Positions 62,423 to 64,000 of a stretch of 64,000 nt of DNA are shown here, one piece after another. The notes below the pieces were generated by a model. That model was not told where the DNA came from and searched no databases. It worked only from the letters and a program-made list of their open reading frames with translations. The stretch is taken from positions 124,001 to 188,000 of the forward strand of contig NZ_JAGTUK010000002.1 in assembly GCF_018224615.1 (NCBI RefSeq). The letters are read 5' to 3'. The stretch's first letter is position 1, and the number at the start of each line of letters is the position of its first letter. Source of the stretch: Microbacterium paraoxydans (lineage in GTDB: Bacteria > Actinomycetota > Actinomycetes > Actinomycetales > Microbacteriaceae). A program made the translations under genes and the position numbers.

Positions 62423-62462
62423 CCCTTCGGAACCGGGGTGGACGTGCCCTACACTCGAATCA

Positions 62463-62476
62463 CTAGATCGTTTTAG
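62463..62476. promoter_or_regulatory. LacI-type operator E of the N-glycan regulon
   Basis: CTAGATCGTTTTAG, 54 bases before the GH38 ATG. Fits CTnnAnCGnTwTAG. Confidence 0.7.
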
Positions 62477-62529
62477 TAAATCCGATAGCATCACACCAAC
62501 CCTCACCGTCGAGCCCGGAGAACTGACCT

Positions 62530-64000
62530 ATGCATGACGACACCTCGCTCACCGTCGGACGCGTCAAGCGAGTGCTCGACGAACGCATCCGCCCCGCGAT
62601 CCACTCCGCCTCCGTGCCGCTGACGGTCGAGGTGCATCAGCTGCCCGGGGAGCCGATCCCGCCGAGCGAGGGTCTCGCCCTCGACTACGCGCCCGGCGCT
62701 GTCGGCGCGCTCTGGGGCCCCGCGTGGGGCACCACCTGGTTCAAGCTCACCGGCCGCGTTCCGGCGGAGTGGGCGGGCCGCCGGGTCGAGGCGCTGATCG
62801 ACCTCGGCTTCGACGTGAACATGACCGGGTTCCAGTGCGAGGCCCTCGCGTACCGGCCGGACGGCACGCCGATCAAGAGCATCAACCCGCGCAACCAGTG
62901 GGTGCCGATCGCCGACACCGCCGCGGGCGACGAGCCGGTCGAGCTGTACCTGGAGGGCGCGTCCAACCCCGTGCTGCTCGACTACCACCCCTTCCTTCCC
63001 ACGCAGGAGGGCGACATCCTCACGTCGTCGCCCGAGCCGCTGTACCGCCTGCGCCGCCTCGACCTCGCCGTGTTCGAGCCCGAGGTGTTCGACCTGTCGC
63101 TCGACGTGGAGGTGCTGTTCGAGCTGCAGGCCGAGCTGCCCGCCACCTCGCCGCGACGCATGCGCATCCTCCAGGCCCTCGACGACGCGCTCGACGTGCT
63201 CGACCTGCAGCGCATCGTCGAGACCGCGCCCGACGCCCGCGCCCGCCTCGCCGACGTGCTCGCCGCCCCGGCCGAGGCCAGCGCCCACCGCATCTCCGCG
63301 GTCGGCCACGCCCACATCGACTCGGCGTGGCTGTGGCCCGTGCGCGAGACGATCCGCAAGGTCGCCCGCACCACCTCCTCCATGACCACGCTCATCGAGG
63401 AGCAGCCCGACTTCCAGTACGGCATGTCCAGCGCGCAGCAGTACGCCTGGATCAAGGAGCACCGTCCCGAGGTGTGGGAGCGGGTCAAGGCCGCGGTGGC
63501 CGCCGGGCGCTTCCTCCCGCTGGGCGGCATGTGGGTCGAGTCCGACACCGTGATGCCCACGGGTGAGTCGCTCGTGCGGCAGTTCGCGCAGGGACAGCGG
63601 TTCTTCGAGCGCGAGTTCGGCATTCGCTCGAAGGGCGTGTGGCTGCCGGACAGCTTCGGCTACTCGCCCGCACTGCCGCAGCTGATGCGTCGCGCCGGCT
63701 TCGAGTGGTTCTTCACGCAGAAGATCTCGTGGAACCAGCAGAACGTGTTCCCGCACCACTCGTTCCTGTGGGAGGGCATCGACGGCTCGCAGGTGTTCAC
63801 GCACTTCCCGTCGATGGACACCTACAACTCGCAGCTCAGCGGCATGGAGGTCGCGAAGGCGTCGCGGCAGTTCAAGGAGAACCGGGTCACGTCGCGGTCG
63901 ATCGCCCCGGTCGGCTGGGGCGACGGCGGCGGCGGCACGACCCGCGAGATGACCGGCAAGGCCGAGCGCCTGCGCGACCTCGAGGGCAGCGCGCAGGTGG
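62530..64000 (+). CDS. GH38 alpha-mannosidase (3' end outside window)
   Basis: The first 490 residues of a protein that should reach about 1000. The N-terminal domain (1-255) is followed by the catalytic domain with SAVGHAHIDSAWLWPVRE, the Zn-binding H-x-H-x-D pattern, and GVWLPDSFGYSPALPQ, holding the nucleophile Asp and a Zn ligand. GH38 enzymes remove alpha-1,2/1,3/1,6 mannose; cytoplasmic bacterial members process N-glycan fragments. CGGAGAA precedes the ATG; no signal peptide. The frame is still open at 64000. Confidence 0.93.
   Translation, partial: MHDDTSLTVGRVKRVLDERIRPAIHSASVPLTVEVHQLPGEPIPPSEGLALDYAPGAVGALWGPAWGTTWFKLTGRVPAEWAGRRVEALIDLGFDVNMTGFQCEALAYRPDGTPIKSINPRNQWVPIADTAAGDEPVELYLEGASNPVLLDYHPFLPTQEGDILTSSPEPLYRLRRLDLAVFEPEVFDLSLDVEVLFELQAELPATSPRRMRILQALDDALDVLDLQRIVETAPDARARLADVLAAPAEASAHRISAVGHAHIDSAWLWPVRETIRKVARTTSSMTTLIEEQPDFQYGMSSAQQYAWIKEHRPEVWERVKAAVAAGRFLPLGGMWVESDTVMPTGESLVRQFAQGQRFFEREFGIRSKGVWLPDSFGYSPALPQLMRRAGFEWFFTQKISWNQQNVFPHHSFLWEGIDGSQVFTHFPSMDTYNSQLSGMEVAKASRQFKENRVTSRSIAPVGWGDGGGGTTREMTGKAERLRDLEGSAQV

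Overview
The window is high-GC DNA (about 70 percent G+C) from an actinobacterium, most likely Microbacterium or a close Microbacteriaceae relative. Supporting signs are the dnaK-grpE-dnaJ-hspR operon with an HspR-type (HAIR) operator, tight 1-4 base gene overlaps, frequent GTG starts, an Endo H-type secreted enzyme, and the GH183/GH116/GH172 set known from Microbacterium. No rRNA, tRNA, CRISPR array, transposase or phage gene was seen. Genus is inferred from gene content, not from a marker gene.

Layout. 1-9.8 kb: housekeeping and small regulatory genes: a partial DHA2 exporter, dcd, an alpha/beta hydrolase divergent from a TetR regulator, two divergent MarR-like regulators that both carry His/Gly-rich arms, a CDF metal exporter, a UMF1-type MFS protein, a TOPRIM protein, a DUF3253 protein and a double-length Lrp/AsnC regulator. 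10.0-15.8 kb: a four-gene catabolic operon (MHS transporter, YtcJ-like amidohydrolase, AruI-like ThDP enzyme, ureohydrolase), plausibly for a guanidino compound. 15.8-19.6 kb: a RIO1-type kinase preceded by a 20-codon leader ORF, a DHA1 exporter, an AraC regulator and a DUF3817 membrane protein. 19.7-23.9 kb: the heat-shock operon. 24.4-28.3 kb: an overlapping operon joining a GAF-PP2C phosphatase, a processive membrane glycosyltransferase, a STAS protein and an RsbW-like ATPase. This looks like a partner-switch control unit fused to a polysaccharide synthase.

28.6-31.8 kb holds an orphan CUT1 sugar importer. 31.9-36.0 kb is an island of nine or ten small minus-strand genes with lower GC. It includes four divergent two-TM proteins, a PH-like membrane protein and cytosolic proteins that resemble immunity proteins.

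36.1-49.8 kb is a sugar regulon marked by four copies of GAAATCGATTTC and one LacI regulator: GH183 (DUF4185) lipoprotein, CUT1 importer, DUF624-like protein, GH116, GH172, FGGY kinase and a fucose/arabinose-type isomerase. Family knowledge points to mycobacterial-type D-arabinan. An exposed endo-enzyme cuts, the importer takes up fragments, cytoplasmic exo-enzymes release D-arabinose, and the isomerase and kinase could pass it on as D-ribulose phosphate.

50.2-64.0 kb, after a P1B-type metal ATPase, is a second regulon with operators of the form CTnnAnCGnTwTAG: secreted Endo H-like GH18, CUT1 importer, GH92, GH5_18-like beta-mannosidase, GH38 (cut by the window end) and a LacI regulator. Together these form a nearly complete route for high-mannose N-glycans: extracellular release, import, then removal of alpha-1,2, alpha-1,3/1,6 and core beta-1,4 mannose in the cytoplasm. 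None of the three CUT1 importers has its own ATPase gene, so a shared MsmK-type ATPase elsewhere is expected.
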